From: Sva-07 sp963717385
GTDB taxonomy: Bacteria > Actinomycetota > Acidimicrobiia > Acidimicrobiales > Ilumatobacteraceae
Length of the DNA: 64,000 bases
Reading direction: 5' to 3'
NCBI GenBank assembly: GCA_963717385.1
Contig: CAVQWE010000001.1
Location: 1 to 64,000 of the forward strand
Part shown: in pieces, positions 48,978 through 59,015 of the stretch
Position numbering within the stretch: the first letter of the stretch is position 1
How the letters are laid out: each line of letters starts with the position of its first letter
Made by a program: the position numbers and the translations under genes
Notes under the pieces: generated by a model
Databases searched by the model: none
Seen by the model: only the letters and a program-made list of their open reading frames with translations
What the model was told of the DNA's origin: nothing

Positions 48978-50237
48978 ATGACCGACAGCGATGCGCCGAT
49001 GTCCTTCGATCCGCTCGACCGGGTCGTGGTGGTCGGCGCCTCCCTCGCCGGCCTCCGCGCTGCTGAGACGCTCCGACAGCACCACGTCGCCGCGAAGATC
49101 GTGGTCGTCGGCGACGAAGAGCACCGTCCCTACGATCGTCCGCCGTTGTCGAAGAAGTTGTTGTCGGGCGAGTGGGAACCAGATCGGATCCAACTCCGCC
49201 AACCCGACGCATTCGACGATCTGGATGTCGAATGGCGCCTCGGCACTGCTGCGGTCGCGCTCGATGTGTCAGCCCGTGAGGTCACCTTGTCCGATGACTC
49301 GGTGCTCGGCTTCGACGGCTTGGTGATCGCTACCGGGGCCCATCCCCGCCGGCTCGCGGGCCAAGACTCGTTCGGTCACGTCCACGAACTGCGCACCCTC
49401 GACGATTCGCTCCGCTTGCGCAACGAGATCGCTGGCGGTGGTCGCCGGGTCGTCGTGGTGGGCGCCGGCTTCATCGGGCTCGAAGCTGCCGCAACCGCCA
49501 AAGCCCTCGGTAACGACGTCGTGGTGCTCGAAGGCGCGACCGCCCCGCTGATCCGTGGGCTCGGCGCAGAGATGGGCGAGGCCATAGCCGATCTCCACCG
49601 CGCCCACGGTGTCGACGTGCGCTGCGGGGTCTTGATCGATGCGTTGACAGCGGACGGTGTGCGCCTCGCCGGCGGTGAGATCGTGGCGGCTGATGCCGTG
49701 GTGGTCGGCATCGGTGTCACCCCGAACACGCAGTGGCTCGAGGGCAGCGGACTGCAGCTCCGCGACGGCGTGGTGTGCGATGCCAACCTCAACGCACTCG
49801 ACGTGTCCGGCCAGGTGGTTGCCGGCGTGTTCGCCGCGGGTGACGTGGCGCGTTGGCCGAACGGGCTCTTCGACGAGGAGATGCGCGTCGAACACTGGAC
49901 CAATGCTGCCGAGCAGGGTGCCCAGGTGGGGCTCAACCTGCGCCACCTCGCTGCAGGTGAGCCCTTCGAGGCCTATGCGCCGCTGCCGTTCTTCTGGAGT
50001 GACCAGTTCGAGCATCGCATCCAGTTCCTCGGTCGCTCGGCCGCTGACGACGAGGTGCGGGTGGTTGCCGGGTCGGTCGCCGACGGGAAGTTCCTGACGC
50101 TCTTCGGACGCAACGGGAAACTGCACGGCGCGCTGGGCGTCAACGCCCCGAGATGGGTGATGCCGACTCGGAAGCTGTTCCTCGACCATGCGACGTGGGA
50201 CGAAGCTGTGGCGGCCACCGCCGGACTCGACGCCTAG
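48978..50237 (+). CDS. FAD-dependent ferredoxin reductase-type oxidoreductase
   Basis: A 419-residue flavoprotein with two dinucleotide-binding sites: VVVVGASLAGLRAAETL (FAD) and VVVVGAGFIGLEAAATAKAL (NADH), plus the FAD-binding VFAAGDVARWPN. The PYDRPPLSKKLL segment and overall length are typical of rubredoxin/ferredoxin reductases of Rieske oxygenase or P450 systems. It passes electrons from NAD(P)H to a ferredoxin; no partner is nearby. ATG at 48978 is chosen over an upstream ATG at 48948. The next gene starts 10 bases later. Confidence 0.87.
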   Translation: MTDSDAPMSFDPLDRVVVVGASLAGLRAAETLRQHHVAAKIVVVGDEEHRPYDRPPLSKKLLSGEWEPDRIQLRQPDAFDDLDVEWRLGTAAVALDVSAREVTLSDDSVLGFDGLVIATGAHPRRLAGQDSFGHVHELRTLDDSLRLRNEIAGGGRRVVVVGAGFIGLEAAATAKALGNDVVVLEGATAPLIRGLGAEMGEAIADLHRAHGVDVRCGVLIDALTADGVRLAGGEIVAADAVVVGIGVTPNTQWLEGSGLQLRDGVVCDANLNALDVSGQVVAGVFAAGDVARWPNGLFDEEMRVEHWTNAAEQGAQVGLNLRHLAAGEPFEAYAPLPFFWSDQFEHRIQFLGRSAADDEVRVVAGSVADGKFLTLFGRNGKLHGALGVNAPRWVMPTRKLFLDHATWDEAVAATAGLDA

Positions 50238-50246
50238 GCTCGTCGC

Positions 50247-51488
50247 ATGACCTCCGCTGGTTCGCACACGGCCAACGTCTGGGCCAAGACCACCGATCTC
50301 CGGGTCGTCAGCGGTCACGGGTGCCGGGTGGTCGACACCGAGGGCCACGAGTATCTCGATTTCACCGCGGGGATCGCAGCGGCCTCCACCGGACACTGTC
50401 ATCCCAAGGTGGTCAAGGCAATCGCCGATCAGGCCACCCGTTTCGTCCACGCCCAGCAGAACGTGTACACCCACGATCTCCTCGAGCCGCTGGCCGCCAA
50501 GCTCTTCGACATCACCCCGCCTTCGATCGAGAAGTTCTTCTACGCGAACAGCAGCGACGAGGTGCTCGAGGTCGCCGTCAAGGTCGCCAAGCACGCAACC
50601 GGTCGCCACAGCATCGTCGTGTTCGACGGCGCGTTCCACGGTCGTACGCACCTCACGATGGCGATGTCGACCGCGAAGGCGATCGACCGTGCCGGGTACG
50701 GACCATTTCCCCCCGGGGTGTTCGTGGCGCCGTTCCCTGACCCGCATGTATCCGACCAGGAAGCCGAGATCAGCCGAGCCCTGCGGGGGTTCGATCGTCT
50801 GCTGCAGACCCAGGTGGTCCCCGACGAGATCGCTGCCATCGTGATCGAACCGGTGATCAGCGAGCGCGGCTACATCCCGACGCCGGCCGGCTTCATCGCC
50901 GGGCTCGCCGAGCGGTGCCGCGAACACGGGATTCTCTTCATCGCCGATGAGGTGCAGAGCGGCTTCGGTCGCACCGGGAAGATGTTCGCCATCGAGGCCC
51001 ACCACGTCGAGCCCGACATGCTGTGCATGGCCAAGGGGATCGCATCGGGTTTTCCGTTTGCTGCGCTCGGCATGCGTGGCTCGATCGATGCCACTTGGCG
51101 TGTCGGCAGCCAGGGCGGTTCGTCGAACGGCAACCCGATCGGTTGCGCGGCAGCACTGGCAACGATCGAGGTGCTCACCGAGCCGGGCTTCCTCGACAAC
51201 GTCCACGCCCGCGGAAACCAGCTGATCGACGAGCTCCGCGAGATGCAGCAGCTCGACAGTGCCTTGATGTACGTCCGTGGCCGAGGTCTGATGGTGGCCA
51301 CCGAGTTCGACACACCCGAACGGGCCGAAGCGATCGCTGAGCACTGCTTGCGCGAGCACCGGGTGATCTTGATGACAGCCGGTACCCGCAACCGCACCAT
51401 TCGCTGGATGCCGCCGTTGGTGGTCACCTCCTCCGAGATCGCCGAAGCCACCCAGGCGTTCGCTGCAGCCATTCGCGCCACGGGCTGA
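50247..51488 (+). CDS. Class III aminotransferase (PLP)
   Basis: A 413-residue fold-type I enzyme. The PLP Lys is in MLCMAKGIASGFPFAALGMR; the Asp that contacts the pyridine N is in LFIADEVQSGFGRTGKMF; the N-terminus has VVDTEGHEYLDFTAGIAAAS. It resembles 4-aminobutyrate or acetylornithine aminotransferases; which amine donor is used is uncertain. It is between the ferredoxin-reductase-like gene (10-base gap) and a MarR gene (9-base gap), so probably one operon. Confidence 0.88.
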   Translation: MTSAGSHTANVWAKTTDLRVVSGHGCRVVDTEGHEYLDFTAGIAAASTGHCHPKVVKAIADQATRFVHAQQNVYTHDLLEPLAAKLFDITPPSIEKFFYANSSDEVLEVAVKVAKHATGRHSIVVFDGAFHGRTHLTMAMSTAKAIDRAGYGPFPPGVFVAPFPDPHVSDQEAEISRALRGFDRLLQTQVVPDEIAAIVIEPVISERGYIPTPAGFIAGLAERCREHGILFIADEVQSGFGRTGKMFAIEAHHVEPDMLCMAKGIASGFPFAALGMRGSIDATWRVGSQGGSSNGNPIGCAAALATIEVLTEPGFLDNVHARGNQLIDELREMQQLDSALMYVRGRGLMVATEFDTPERAEAIAEHCLREHRVILMTAGTRNRTIRWMPPLVVTSSEIAEATQAFAAAIRATG

Positions 51489-51497
51489 CCCGCGGCG

Positions 51498-51992
51498 ATG
51501 GCACGCCTCGATTCGTCCCGTGTCGCTGCATGGCGGGGCCTGCAGGCACTGATCGGTCAGATCGAACGTGGGCTCGACGAGGAGCTGCGCGCCGACTGGG
51601 ACATCCCGCTCGGATGGTTCGATGTGCTCGCGTCGCTGCAGCGTCTCGGTGGTCGGGCGCGGCCGCTCGACGTGGCCGCGGACTTGCGGCTGCCACCGTC
51701 GAGCCTGAGTCGCCGACTCGACCGCCTGCAGGAGGAAGGGTGGATCGCCCGTCACCGCGAGATGCCGGGCGCCGACCTGCGAGCCGTCGAGATCGAGCTC
51801 ACCCGAACCGGGCGCCGGCTGTGGCGTGAGATGAACGTGAGCTATCGCCGTGCGCTGCAGGCACAGTTCGCGATCCACCTCGACGACGATGACATCAGCG
51901 ACATCGCACGGGTACTCGACACGCTCTTCGGCATCGACGAACCGGACGATCCGGACGGTGCTGAAGCCGAGAACGAAACGCGAGGGGTCTGA
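51498..51992 (+). CDS. MarR-family transcriptional regulator
   Basis: A 164-residue winged helix: LDVAADLRLPPSSLSRRLDR (recognition helix), GWIARHREMPGADLRAVEIE (wing) and a C-terminal dimer helix with acidic tail. It is the third gene of the operon with the ferredoxin-reductase-like and aminotransferase genes and may regulate that operon. Its stop lies inside the hairpin at 51975-52006. Confidence 0.82.
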   Translation: MARLDSSRVAAWRGLQALIGQIERGLDEELRADWDIPLGWFDVLASLQRLGGRARPLDVAADLRLPPSSLSRRLDRLQEEGWIARHREMPGADLRAVEIELTRTGRRLWREMNVSYRRALQAQFAIHLDDDDISDIARVLDTLFGIDEPDDPDGAEAENETRGV

Positions 51993-52006
51993 CCCCCCTG
52001 CGTTTC
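51975..52006. terminator. Imperfect palindrome with GGGGTCTGACCCC core between convergent genes
   Basis: GAAACGC pairs with GCGTTTC outside, and the inner GGGGTC pairs with GACCCC. It overlaps the MarR stop and is followed 13 bases later by the end of the convergent ligase gene. Likely bidirectional terminator. Same GTCAGAC/GTCTGAC core as 28324 and 41804. Confidence 0.6.
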
Positions 52007-52019
52007 ATTGTCGAGTCAC

Positions 52020-53841
52020 TCAGGCGTACATCGCCTCGATCTCGTCTGCGTAGCGAGCGTTGACACCGCGCCGCTTGAGCTTCGATGTCGGCGTGAGCAT
52101 GTCGCTGTCGGGCATCCACTCCTCGCCGACCAGCGTGAACTTCTTGATCTGCTCGACCTGAGCGAACTGCTGGTTGATCGTGTCGATGCCGGCTTGCACC
52201 TCGGCGAGCACGTCGGCGTCGGAGACCAGTTCGGTCGGTGAGAGACCCGCTTTGCCGTGTGCTGTCGCCCACACGGTGGTGGCTTCGGGATCGAGGACCA
52301 GGATCGCCGAGACGAACTTTCGGGCGTCGCCGATCGCCGCCGCCTGGCCGATGAGCGGGATGGTCTTCAGCGCAGCTTCGAGGTTGGCCGGGCTGATGTT
52401 CTTGCCGCCGGAGGTGATGATCAACTCCTTCTTGCGGTCGACGATCTTGATGTAGCCCTCGTCGTCGATCTCGCCGATGTCGCCGGAGTGCAACCACCCG
52501 TCGATGAGGGCCTCGGCCGTCTTGTCGGGCTGCTTGAAGTAGCCACCGAACACGTTGCCGCCGCGGCAGATGACCTCGCCGTCGTCGGCGATCTGCACCT
52601 CCATGCCGTGGCATCCACGACCGACGGTGCCGATCTTGGGCCGCTCCGGCGAGAACGTCATCGGTCCGGTGGTCTCGGACATGCCATAGATCTCGGCGAG
52701 CGGCACGCCGATGGCGTTGAACCATTCGAGTACCGGCGCGGGGATCGGCGCCGCACCGGTGATCGCCAGTTCCACGGCGTCGAGTCCGACGAGGTCACGC
52801 ACCATCGAAAAGGCGACGCTGTCGAGGAAGTCGAGAGTTGCCTGCTGTTCGTCGGTGAACTCGCCGTCGAGGTTCGACCGTCGGATCTCGATCGCGGCCT
52901 TGACGCCGTCGTCGAATGATTGTTTGCGGTCGGGGTCGGCGGCGAGGGCGGCATTGACCCCGTTGTAGATCTTCTCCCAGACCCTGGGCACGCCGAACGC
53001 AAGCTGCGGGTGGACCTCTTTGAGGTAGGCCGTGAGCTGGTTGGGGTCGGGGCAGCAGTAGACGTCGTATCCGAGCATCATCGACTGGTAGTGGCTGACG
53101 GCGCGTTCGGCAATGTGTGCCATCGGCAGGTAGGACACCACTCGCATGCCGACGAAGTCGTCGAAGCTGATCGAGCGGGTGAGGATCTCGATGGTGTACA
53201 CGACGTTGTACTGGCTGATCATCACGCCCTTGGACGGCCCGGTGGTGCCGGAGGTGTAGATCAAGGTCGCGATGTCGTCGGGTTCGGTGAGTGCGGCGAG
53301 TTCGTCGAGATCGGCGCTGCCGGCGTCGAGAAGATCAGCAGCGTCGTAGACGCCGTCGGGGAGCGGACCCTCCGGCGGCTCGATCACGTAGATGCGCTCG
53401 AGCGCCGGCAACTCGGCGCGAATCTTCAGAATCCGCTCGAGGAATCCGGCGTCTTCGACGATCGCCACGCGTGCTTCGGCGTGACCGGCGAGGTACTGGA
53501 TCTCCTCGGGTGACGACGAGTTGTAGATACTGACCGCGGTGGCGCGCAGAAACTGCGCTGCTGCGTCGAACCAGTGGAAGTCGGGGCGGTTGCGCATCAT
53601 CAACAGCATCTGTTCGCCGTGGCCCACACCGATGCCGGCCAACCCGGCGGCCGCCTTGGCGATCTGGTCGGCGAACTCCTGGATGGTCCAGCTGTTCCAA
53701 CCACCGCCATCGCGCATCGAATGCAGCGCCGGTGATGTGGGATGCGCTCGCACCAACGCGAGGAAGTCGCGGGGCACGGTGCGGCCGGCAGCAGCGGCGT
53801 CGACCTCGGCAATGGAGGCCAGTGGCTTCGAGAGTTGTCAT
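52020..53841 (-). CDS. Long-chain fatty-acid-CoA ligase-like AMP-binding enzyme (start region frameshifted)
   Basis: About 606 residues. The ATP-loop IYTSGTTGPSKGVMISQYN, YGMSETTGP, GWLHSGDIGEIDDEGY and KLKRRGVNARYADEIEAMY are present, the C-terminal Lys being the adenylation lysine. The main frame begins at a GTG at 53777 (VPRDFLALV). A better N-terminus, ATG at 53841 (MTTLEATGL) leading to IAEVDAAAAGRTVPRDF, requires one indel near 53815. Activates a fatty acid to its CoA ester. Monocistronic, divergent from the small zinc-ribbon-like gene. Confidence 0.85.
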
Positions 53842-53899
53842 GTGCTCATTGTCACACGGCTGGCAGTCCGGCGAAACCTGCGCCGGATAGCGTGACGCG

Positions 53900-54166
53900 A
53901 TGCCCGACTTCTCAACCGTCATCTGGGTCGGTCTCGGGCTGCTGATGGGCTACGTCCTGTGGAAAACCGGCATCATGATGTTGCGCAGCATGACCTCGAT
54001 GCCCCCAGAGCCGCTCCCGGCAGGTGAACTCCGCAAGGTGAACCGCAGGTATCGCTGTGATGTCTGCGGGGTGGAACTGAGGTTGACAATGGCCCCAGAC
54101 GAGGATCCACCGCCTCCACGACACTGTTTGGAAGACATGACCGAGGTCGCGCCGCTCTTCGAGTGA
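53900..54166 (+). CDS. Small membrane protein with zinc-ribbon-like Cys pattern
   Basis: An 88-residue protein. Residues 7-28 are one hydrophobic helix (VIWVGLGLLMGYVLWKTGIM). The C-terminal half has RYRCDVCGVEL and a later PRHCLEDM, i.e. C-x2-C and a single C, possibly an incomplete zinc ribbon with His. Looks like an actinobacterial conserved protein of unknown function. ATG at 53900. Confidence 0.65.
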   Translation: MPDFSTVIWVGLGLLMGYVLWKTGIMMLRSMTSMPPEPLPAGELRKVNRRYRCDVCGVELRLTMAPDEDPPPPRHCLEDMTEVAPLFE

Positions 54167-54248
54167 ACGGTGGAGTCCGACCCGAACGCTCAGTTACCCA
54201 CAGGTGTGTGGACAACCTGGGGGGGATGTCACTGGTGTAGTTCGGGTG

Positions 54249-54572
54249 CTAACGCCACTTGGTGGCGGTGTAGAGCCCACCCAGGATCATCACGAGCCCG
54301 ATCAGGGTCGGGATGTTGCTGTCGGTGAAGATCAGGTAGCGGGCCATGATCATCAAGCCGCCGCCGATCAGCAGCACCAGCATGATCACGGGGATCCAGT
54401 TCGGAGGCACGAGCTGACGCGGTTGCGCTTTGGGTGTGTAGCGCGATGATGCCGCGACGTCGTGATGATCGCCGTGGGCGTCGTTGCTGTTGGTGCTCGC
54501 GTGGCGATCTTCGGGTCGTGTCCCTTTCGGGGTGACCCGTCCACCGCCCGTCTTTCGCTTCGGGGGAGCCAT
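54249..54572 (-). CDS. crgA: CrgA-like cell division protein
   Basis: A 107-residue protein with a basic, disordered N-terminus, the SRYTPKAQPRQLVPPNWIPV motif, and two membrane helices (VIMLVLLIGGGLMIMARYL and IGLVMILGGLYTATKWR). This is the CrgA layout; CrgA recruits penicillin-binding proteins to the divisome in actinobacteria. The position next to trpG and the pknB-fhaA cluster is the same as in mycobacteria. The N-terminus here is longer and more charged than usual. Confidence 0.82.
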   Translation of the reverse strand: MAPPKRKTGGGRVTPKGTRPEDRHASTNSNDAHGDHHDVAASSRYTPKAQPRQLVPPNWIPVIMLVLLIGGGLMIMARYLIFTDSNIPTLIGLVMILGGLYTATKWR

Positions 54573-54651
54573 GCAGCAACGAGCATACGTGATCGCGACG
54601 GCGCTGCATTCACGGCGCGTGCGCGCGAGGTGGTTGCTGCATACTTGGACG

Positions 54652-55251
54652 ATGACTGCGAACGGTTCGCCCGGCCCCCGAGTGCTGGTGATCGACAGCT
54701 ACGACAGCTTCGTCTACAACCTGGTGCAGTACCTGGGCGAGCTCGGCGCCGACCCGGTGGTCGTGCGCAACGACCAGCTCACCGTCGACGACGCGGTCGC
54801 GCTCGCCCCCGACGCAGTGCTGCTCTCGCCTGGTCCCGGTCGGCCCGAGACCAGCGGCATCATCTGCGACGCGATCGGTGCGTTCGCCGAGCGCGGCACC
54901 CCGCTCCTCGGGGTGTGTCTGGGTCATCAGGCGATCGGCCATGTCTACGGCGCCGACGTCGTGGGTGCACCCGAACTGATGCACGGCAAGACGTCGCCGA
55001 TCCTGCACGACGGTGCCGGTGTCTTCGCCGGGCTCCCGTCACCGCTCACTGCCACGCGCTACCACTCGCTGACCCTGGCACCCGAGAGCATCCCGCACGA
55101 CCTGGTCGTCACCGCGCGCAGCGCCGATGGCGTCATCATGGGTGTCCGACATCGCACGCTCGAGGTCGAGGGAGTGCAGTTCCACCCCGAGAGCATCCTC
55201 ACCGGGCACGGCCACGATCTGCTGCGAACCTTCCTCGCCCGTATCGACTGA
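54652..55251 (+). CDS. trpG: Anthranilate/aminodeoxychorismate synthase glutamine amidotransferase subunit
   Basis: A 199-residue class I glutamine amidotransferase. Catalytic Cys in GVCLGHQAIGHVYGADV, His and Glu in VQFHPESILTGHG, and the N-terminal DSYDSFVYNLVQYLGELGA. It provides NH3 to a TrpE or PabB partner, which is not in the window, so tryptophan and folate roles cannot be separated. It sits between crgA and pknB, as in M. tuberculosis. ATG at 54652 chosen because the conserved first strand follows. Confidence 0.9.
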   Translation: MTANGSPGPRVLVIDSYDSFVYNLVQYLGELGADPVVVRNDQLTVDDAVALAPDAVLLSPGPGRPETSGIICDAIGAFAERGTPLLGVCLGHQAIGHVYGADVVGAPELMHGKTSPILHDGAGVFAGLPSPLTATRYHSLTLAPESIPHDLVVTARSADGVIMGVRHRTLEVEGVQFHPESILTGHGHDLLRTFLARID

Positions 55252-55294
55252 CCGACTCGGTCGCCCGGAATCGGCCGGGACCAACACGTCGCGG

Positions 55295-57400
55295 TCAGGG
55301 TTCGGTGGTCACTGGTGCCGTCGTGGTTGTCGTTGCGGGCGGCACAGTCGTGGTGGTGGTCGTGGTGGTGGTCGGCGGTGGCGCGGTGTTGCGAGCGACG
55401 ACGATGGTCATCGTCGTGCCAGGTGGCACGGTCGAGCCGGGCGTCAGGCTCTGAGAGATGACCCGCCCGTCCTCGCTGGGGCCGAAGGCGCCGTCTTGAT
55501 ATCGCACGTCGGGGATGAGGCCGACTTCGGTGATGGTGTTGCGGGCCTGAGCCTCGGTGCGCTGAACCACGGGGGGAACTCGCACGTCCTCGGGCCCGCT
55601 CGACACGATGATGAGGACGTCACTGCCCTGCTCGACGCGTTCGCCCGGCCCGGGACGGATCTCGATCACGGTGTTCTCGGGCACCGTGGGGCTCGATCGG
55701 AGATCGGTGGTGACCACGAACTCGTACGGAGGTGCTTCGAGCACGGCACGAGCGTCGATCTCGCTCATGCCGATCACTTCACCGGGTATCTGGACGCTCG
55801 TCGGTGGTGCAGACACGACCAGGTTCACCGTTGATCCCTGCAGCAACGGTGTCTCCGGTGCGGGATCGGTGCTGATGACGGTGTCCTCCGCGATGTCGTC
55901 GCGTTCTTCGGTGGTGATCTCTCCGACGACGAAGCCGTCGGCGGCGAGTCGGGTGCGGGCTTCTTCGGACGACAGCCCGACGACGTTGGGAAGCGGCACC
56001 AGTTGGGTGTCGGGGTTGAAGAAGACCTCGACGATCTGATCCTGGAGGATCAAGGTGCCCGCAACCGGGTTCGTCTTGTGGACGAAGTCGGGCGGGACCA
56101 GATTGTTCTCTTCGGCGATCGTTGTGAAACGGATGTTCTTCGCTTCGAGATCGGCGACGACTTCCGTACGCGGTTGGTTCGTGTAGTCGTCGAGGACGAA
56201 CTGGATCGCTTCGTCGCTGCCATCGTCACTGCTCAGGGCCTGGAACAGGAGCACGCCGCCGATCACCAGCAGGATCAACGCCACGAACGCGCCGAGCGCG
56301 TACCAGCCGGTGCGCGACCCGTTGGTGTCGTAGTACATGGCGTCAGCGGAGGCGCCGGTCGGGTACCCGGCTTCGATCATGCCGGTCGACGGCACCTCGG
56401 TCGAACGTGGTGCGCCCGTGGGAATCATCCCGGTGGGGGCGGTGGTGGGATTGACGGTGGTGGCACCGGCAACCCCGAGCACTGCTGCGGCCCCGGCGAC
56501 ACCTGCGGCCCCGGCGGCGCGTTGCTGGGCGCCCTGCACGGCGGCGAGTGCTTGGACGGGCTCGTCGTTGCGGAACCGGCGCAGGTCGTCGCGCAGCGCG
56601 GCGGCGCTCGGATAGCGCAGTTTGGGATCCTTGGCGAGGAGCTTCGCGACGATGGCCTCGAACGACCGGGGGACGTCGGCGACGATCTGCACCAGCGGTT
56701 GCGGTGCGTCGTGCACCTGCTTGTAGGCGATGCTCACCGGGTTCTCGCCGGTGAACGGTGGCTTGCCGGCCACCATCTCGTACATCACGATGCCGAGCGA
56801 GTACAGGTCGCTCCGAGGATCGGGTTGCGCCCCTTGGGCTTGCTCGGGCGAGAAGTAGGTGGCGGTACCCATCACGGAGCCGACCTGCGTGAGATTCGAT
56901 TCGGTCGGAGCGTTCAGGGCTCGTGCGATGCCGAAGTCGGCCACCTTCACCTGGCCGTTCGAGCCGATGAGGATGTTGGCCGGCTTGATGTCGCGGTGTG
57001 CAACGTGGTTGTCGTGAGCGAACCCGAGCGCGGCGGCGACCTCGCTGGCGATTTCGGCGGCCTGCTTCGATGTGAGTTGCTTGGCGGTGGTCAGGATCTC
57101 GGCGAGGGTGCGGCCCTGCACCTCTTCCATCACGATGAAATAGGTGCCTTCGTACTTGCCCCAGTCGTAGACGTTGACGATGTTGGGGTGCGACAGGCTC
57201 GCCGCAGACTGCGCTTCGCGGCGGAACCGTTCGACGAAGTTGGCGTCGGTGGCGAACTCGGGAAACAGCACCTTGACGGCGACTTGGCGGTCGAGCAGGA
57301 GGTCGCGCGCGGAGAACACGTCGGCCATGCCGCCGCGTCCGATCCGTTTGTGGATCTCGTACCGGTCGTTGATGACCGTCGCCTCGCCGTTGTTCGTCAC
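55295..57400 (-). CDS. pknB: PASTA-domain Ser/Thr protein kinase PknB
   Basis: A 701-residue receptor kinase. The kinase domain (about 10-275) has GRGGMADVFSARD, the VAVKVLF lysine, HRDIKPANILI and ADFGIARA. A juxtamembrane region leads to one helix near residue 370, then about four PASTA repeats (e.g. VPLPNVVGLSSEEARTRLAA) and a Thr/Pro-rich tail. It senses muropeptides or lipid II and phosphorylates cell-wall and division proteins. GTG start at 57400 with GGAGAG upstream. Last gene of the fhaA-fhaB-pstP-rodA-pbpA-pknB cluster; there is no pknA between pbpA and pknB. Confidence 0.95.
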   Translation of the reverse strand: MTNNGEATVINDRYEIHKRIGRGGMADVFSARDLLLDRQVAVKVLFPEFATDANFVERFRREAQSAASLSHPNIVNVYDWGKYEGTYFIVMEEVQGRTLAEILTTAKQLTSKQAAEIASEVAAALGFAHDNHVAHRDIKPANILIGSNGQVKVADFGIARALNAPTESNLTQVGSVMGTATYFSPEQAQGAQPDPRSDLYSLGIVMYEMVAGKPPFTGENPVSIAYKQVHDAPQPLVQIVADVPRSFEAIVAKLLAKDPKLRYPSAAALRDDLRRFRNDEPVQALAAVQGAQQRAAGAAGVAGAAAVLGVAGATTVNPTTAPTGMIPTGAPRSTEVPSTGMIEAGYPTGASADAMYYDTNGSRTGWYALGAFVALILLVIGGVLLFQALSSDDGSDEAIQFVLDDYTNQPRTEVVADLEAKNIRFTTIAEENNLVPPDFVHKTNPVAGTLILQDQIVEVFFNPDTQLVPLPNVVGLSSEEARTRLAADGFVVGEITTEERDDIAEDTVISTDPAPETPLLQGSTVNLVVSAPPTSVQIPGEVIGMSEIDARAVLEAPPYEFVVTTDLRSSPTVPENTVIEIRPGPGERVEQGSDVLIIVSSGPEDVRVPPVVQRTEAQARNTITEVGLIPDVRYQDGAFGPSEDGRVISQSLTPGSTVPPGTTMTIVVARNTAPPPTTTTTTTTTVPPATTTTTAPVTTEP

Positions 57401-57518
57401 TGGTTGCTCTCTCCGCCGCTGCAACGTCGGTTCGCAGCGCTGGACAAGGTTACCGACTGGTCACCGTCCGTGATCGGCAGGCCGTTGCTCGTGGGGTCGG
57501 CCACGGCGACGAACATCG

Positions 57519-59015
57519 TCATCCGGTTGCTCCGGGGCCGGTGAGCAGGAAGTCGAGCATGCCCTTCGCGAGCGGCCCGGCGAGGCGGCCACCCGTGGCT
57601 GCGACGTCGGCGGTCGATTGGACGTTGGTGAGCACGATCGACACGGCGTATTGCGGGTCGTCCGCCGGAGCGAACGCAACGATCCAGGCGTGCGACAGGT
57701 CAGGATTCGACGGGTCGCCGAGTTCGGCCGTGCCGGTCTTCGCGGCCACCGGGATGCCTTCGTTCAGCGCGATGCAGCAGCTGGCCGTGCCTCGTTCGGC
57801 GACGCCGATCATCAGTTGTCGTTCGATCTCGGCGGTCTGGGGCGAGATCGGTGTCTTCCACACCTTCGGGCTCGTCTGGTCGAGCACACGTCCCTCCTGG
57901 TCGAAGGTCGATTCGATGGCATACGGCTCCATCATCTGGCCGCCGTTGGCGACCGTGCCAGCCACCATCGCCATGTGCAGCGGCACCATCTGCACCTCGC
58001 TCTGCCCGAAACCGCGGATCGCCAGCAGTGGGAGTTCCTGGGCCAGGTTGTCGGTGTTGCCGAACGTGCTGGCGGCGGGTCGGGGCAGGTCGATCGGCAG
58101 CGGTTCGCCGATGCCCCACGCCTCGGTGCCGGCAACCATTGCCTCGGGTCCGAGCAGTGTGGAGAGCTTGGCGAAGGGGATGTTGCAGCTGCGGGCGAAC
58201 ACCGTTGCCAGGTCGCCGCCGCAGAGGCTGCCGTTGTAGTTCTGGATGGGGTCGTTGGTTTGTGGCGGGACCCACTCGCGTTCGTCGGGGAACACGGTGT
58301 CGAGCGCTGCGATGCCGTTGTCGAGTGCGATCCCGGTGGTGATCACCTTGAACGTCGAGCCGGGCATGTACCGCTCCTGGTAGGCCTGAGCGAGCAGTGG
58401 GCTCCCGGGTGCGTTCTGCAGGTCGGTGATCGTTTGCTGAGCGATGGCGAAGTCGGCGTTGACGAAGGTGTTCGGGTCGAACGTCGGGTTGCTGTACATC
58501 GCGCGGATGGCCCCGGTCTTCGGTTCGATCACCGTGATCGAACCGGTTCGGCCGCCGAGCAAGAACTGGGCGGCCTGCTGCGCGTCGTGGCGGAGTGCGA
58601 GTTCGACGGTGCCGGTCGACCCCGTACCCCCCGTGAGCAGGTCACCGAGGCCCCGAATCTGCTGCTCGGTGGTCGACCCGGTCAGCACGTCGCCGTACAT
58701 CCGCTCGACCTGGGTCGAACCGAACGCAAAGGTGAAGTAGCCGGTGATGTCGGCGAGGAGGTCGCCGGTCGGGTACTCGCGCCGGTAGTCGTATCGCTCG
58801 CCTGGCGCCGTCGGCAGCGACATCGCGGCCACGATGCCGTCGCTGGTCACGATGGGACCGCGCGGCTTGTTGAACTCGCGGAGCACTTGGCGTGTGTTGT
58901 CGAAGCGAGCGTCGAGTTCCTGTTTGCGGCCCACCTGCCAGTAGTTGAGTGCCACGAACAGCAAGACGTAGCAGGCCATCAACCCGAGCGCGAGCTGCCG
59001 GATCTGGCGATTCAT
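57519..59015 (-). CDS. pbpA: Penicillin-binding protein A (class B transpeptidase)
   Basis: A 498-residue protein with one N-terminal helix (LALGLMACYVLLFVALNYW), a dimerisation region, and the transpeptidase motifs PGSTFKVITTG (SxxK), ARSCNIPFAK (SxN) and AAKTGTAELG (KTG). It cross-links septal peptidoglycan outside the membrane, working with RodA/FtsW. Its start overlaps the rodA stop by four bases. Length is the usual one for actinobacterial PbpA. Confidence 0.95.
   Translation of the reverse strand: MNRQIRQLALGLMACYVLLFVALNYWQVGRKQELDARFDNTRQVLREFNKPRGPIVTSDGIVAAMSLPTAPGERYDYRREYPTGDLLADITGYFTFAFGSTQVERMYGDVLTGSTTEQQIRGLGDLLTGGTGSTGTVELALRHDAQQAAQFLLGGRTGSITVIEPKTGAIRAMYSNPTFDPNTFVNADFAIAQQTITDLQNAPGSPLLAQAYQERYMPGSTFKVITTGIALDNGIAALDTVFPDEREWVPPQTNDPIQNYNGSLCGGDLATVFARSCNIPFAKLSTLLGPEAMVAGTEAWGIGEPLPIDLPRPAASTFGNTDNLAQELPLLAIRGFGQSEVQMVPLHMAMVAGTVANGGQMMEPYAIESTFDQEGRVLDQTSPKVWKTPISPQTAEIERQLMIGVAERGTASCCIALNEGIPVAAKTGTAELGDPSNPDLSHAWIVAFAPADDPQYAVSIVLTNVQSTADVAATGGRLAGPLAKGMLDFLLTGPGATG

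Noticed and set aside
49269..51878. Minus-strand open frame of 869 codons opposite the ferredoxin-reductase-like and aminotransferase genes
   Set aside because: Its translation is low-complexity and Arg/Asp/His-rich, matches no family and lies exactly antisense to two clear enzymes. High GC makes long shadow frames common.
56003..57544. Plus-strand 513-codon frame opposite pknB
   Set aside because: Gly/Val/Arg-rich antisense shadow; the minus strand encodes a complete PknB.
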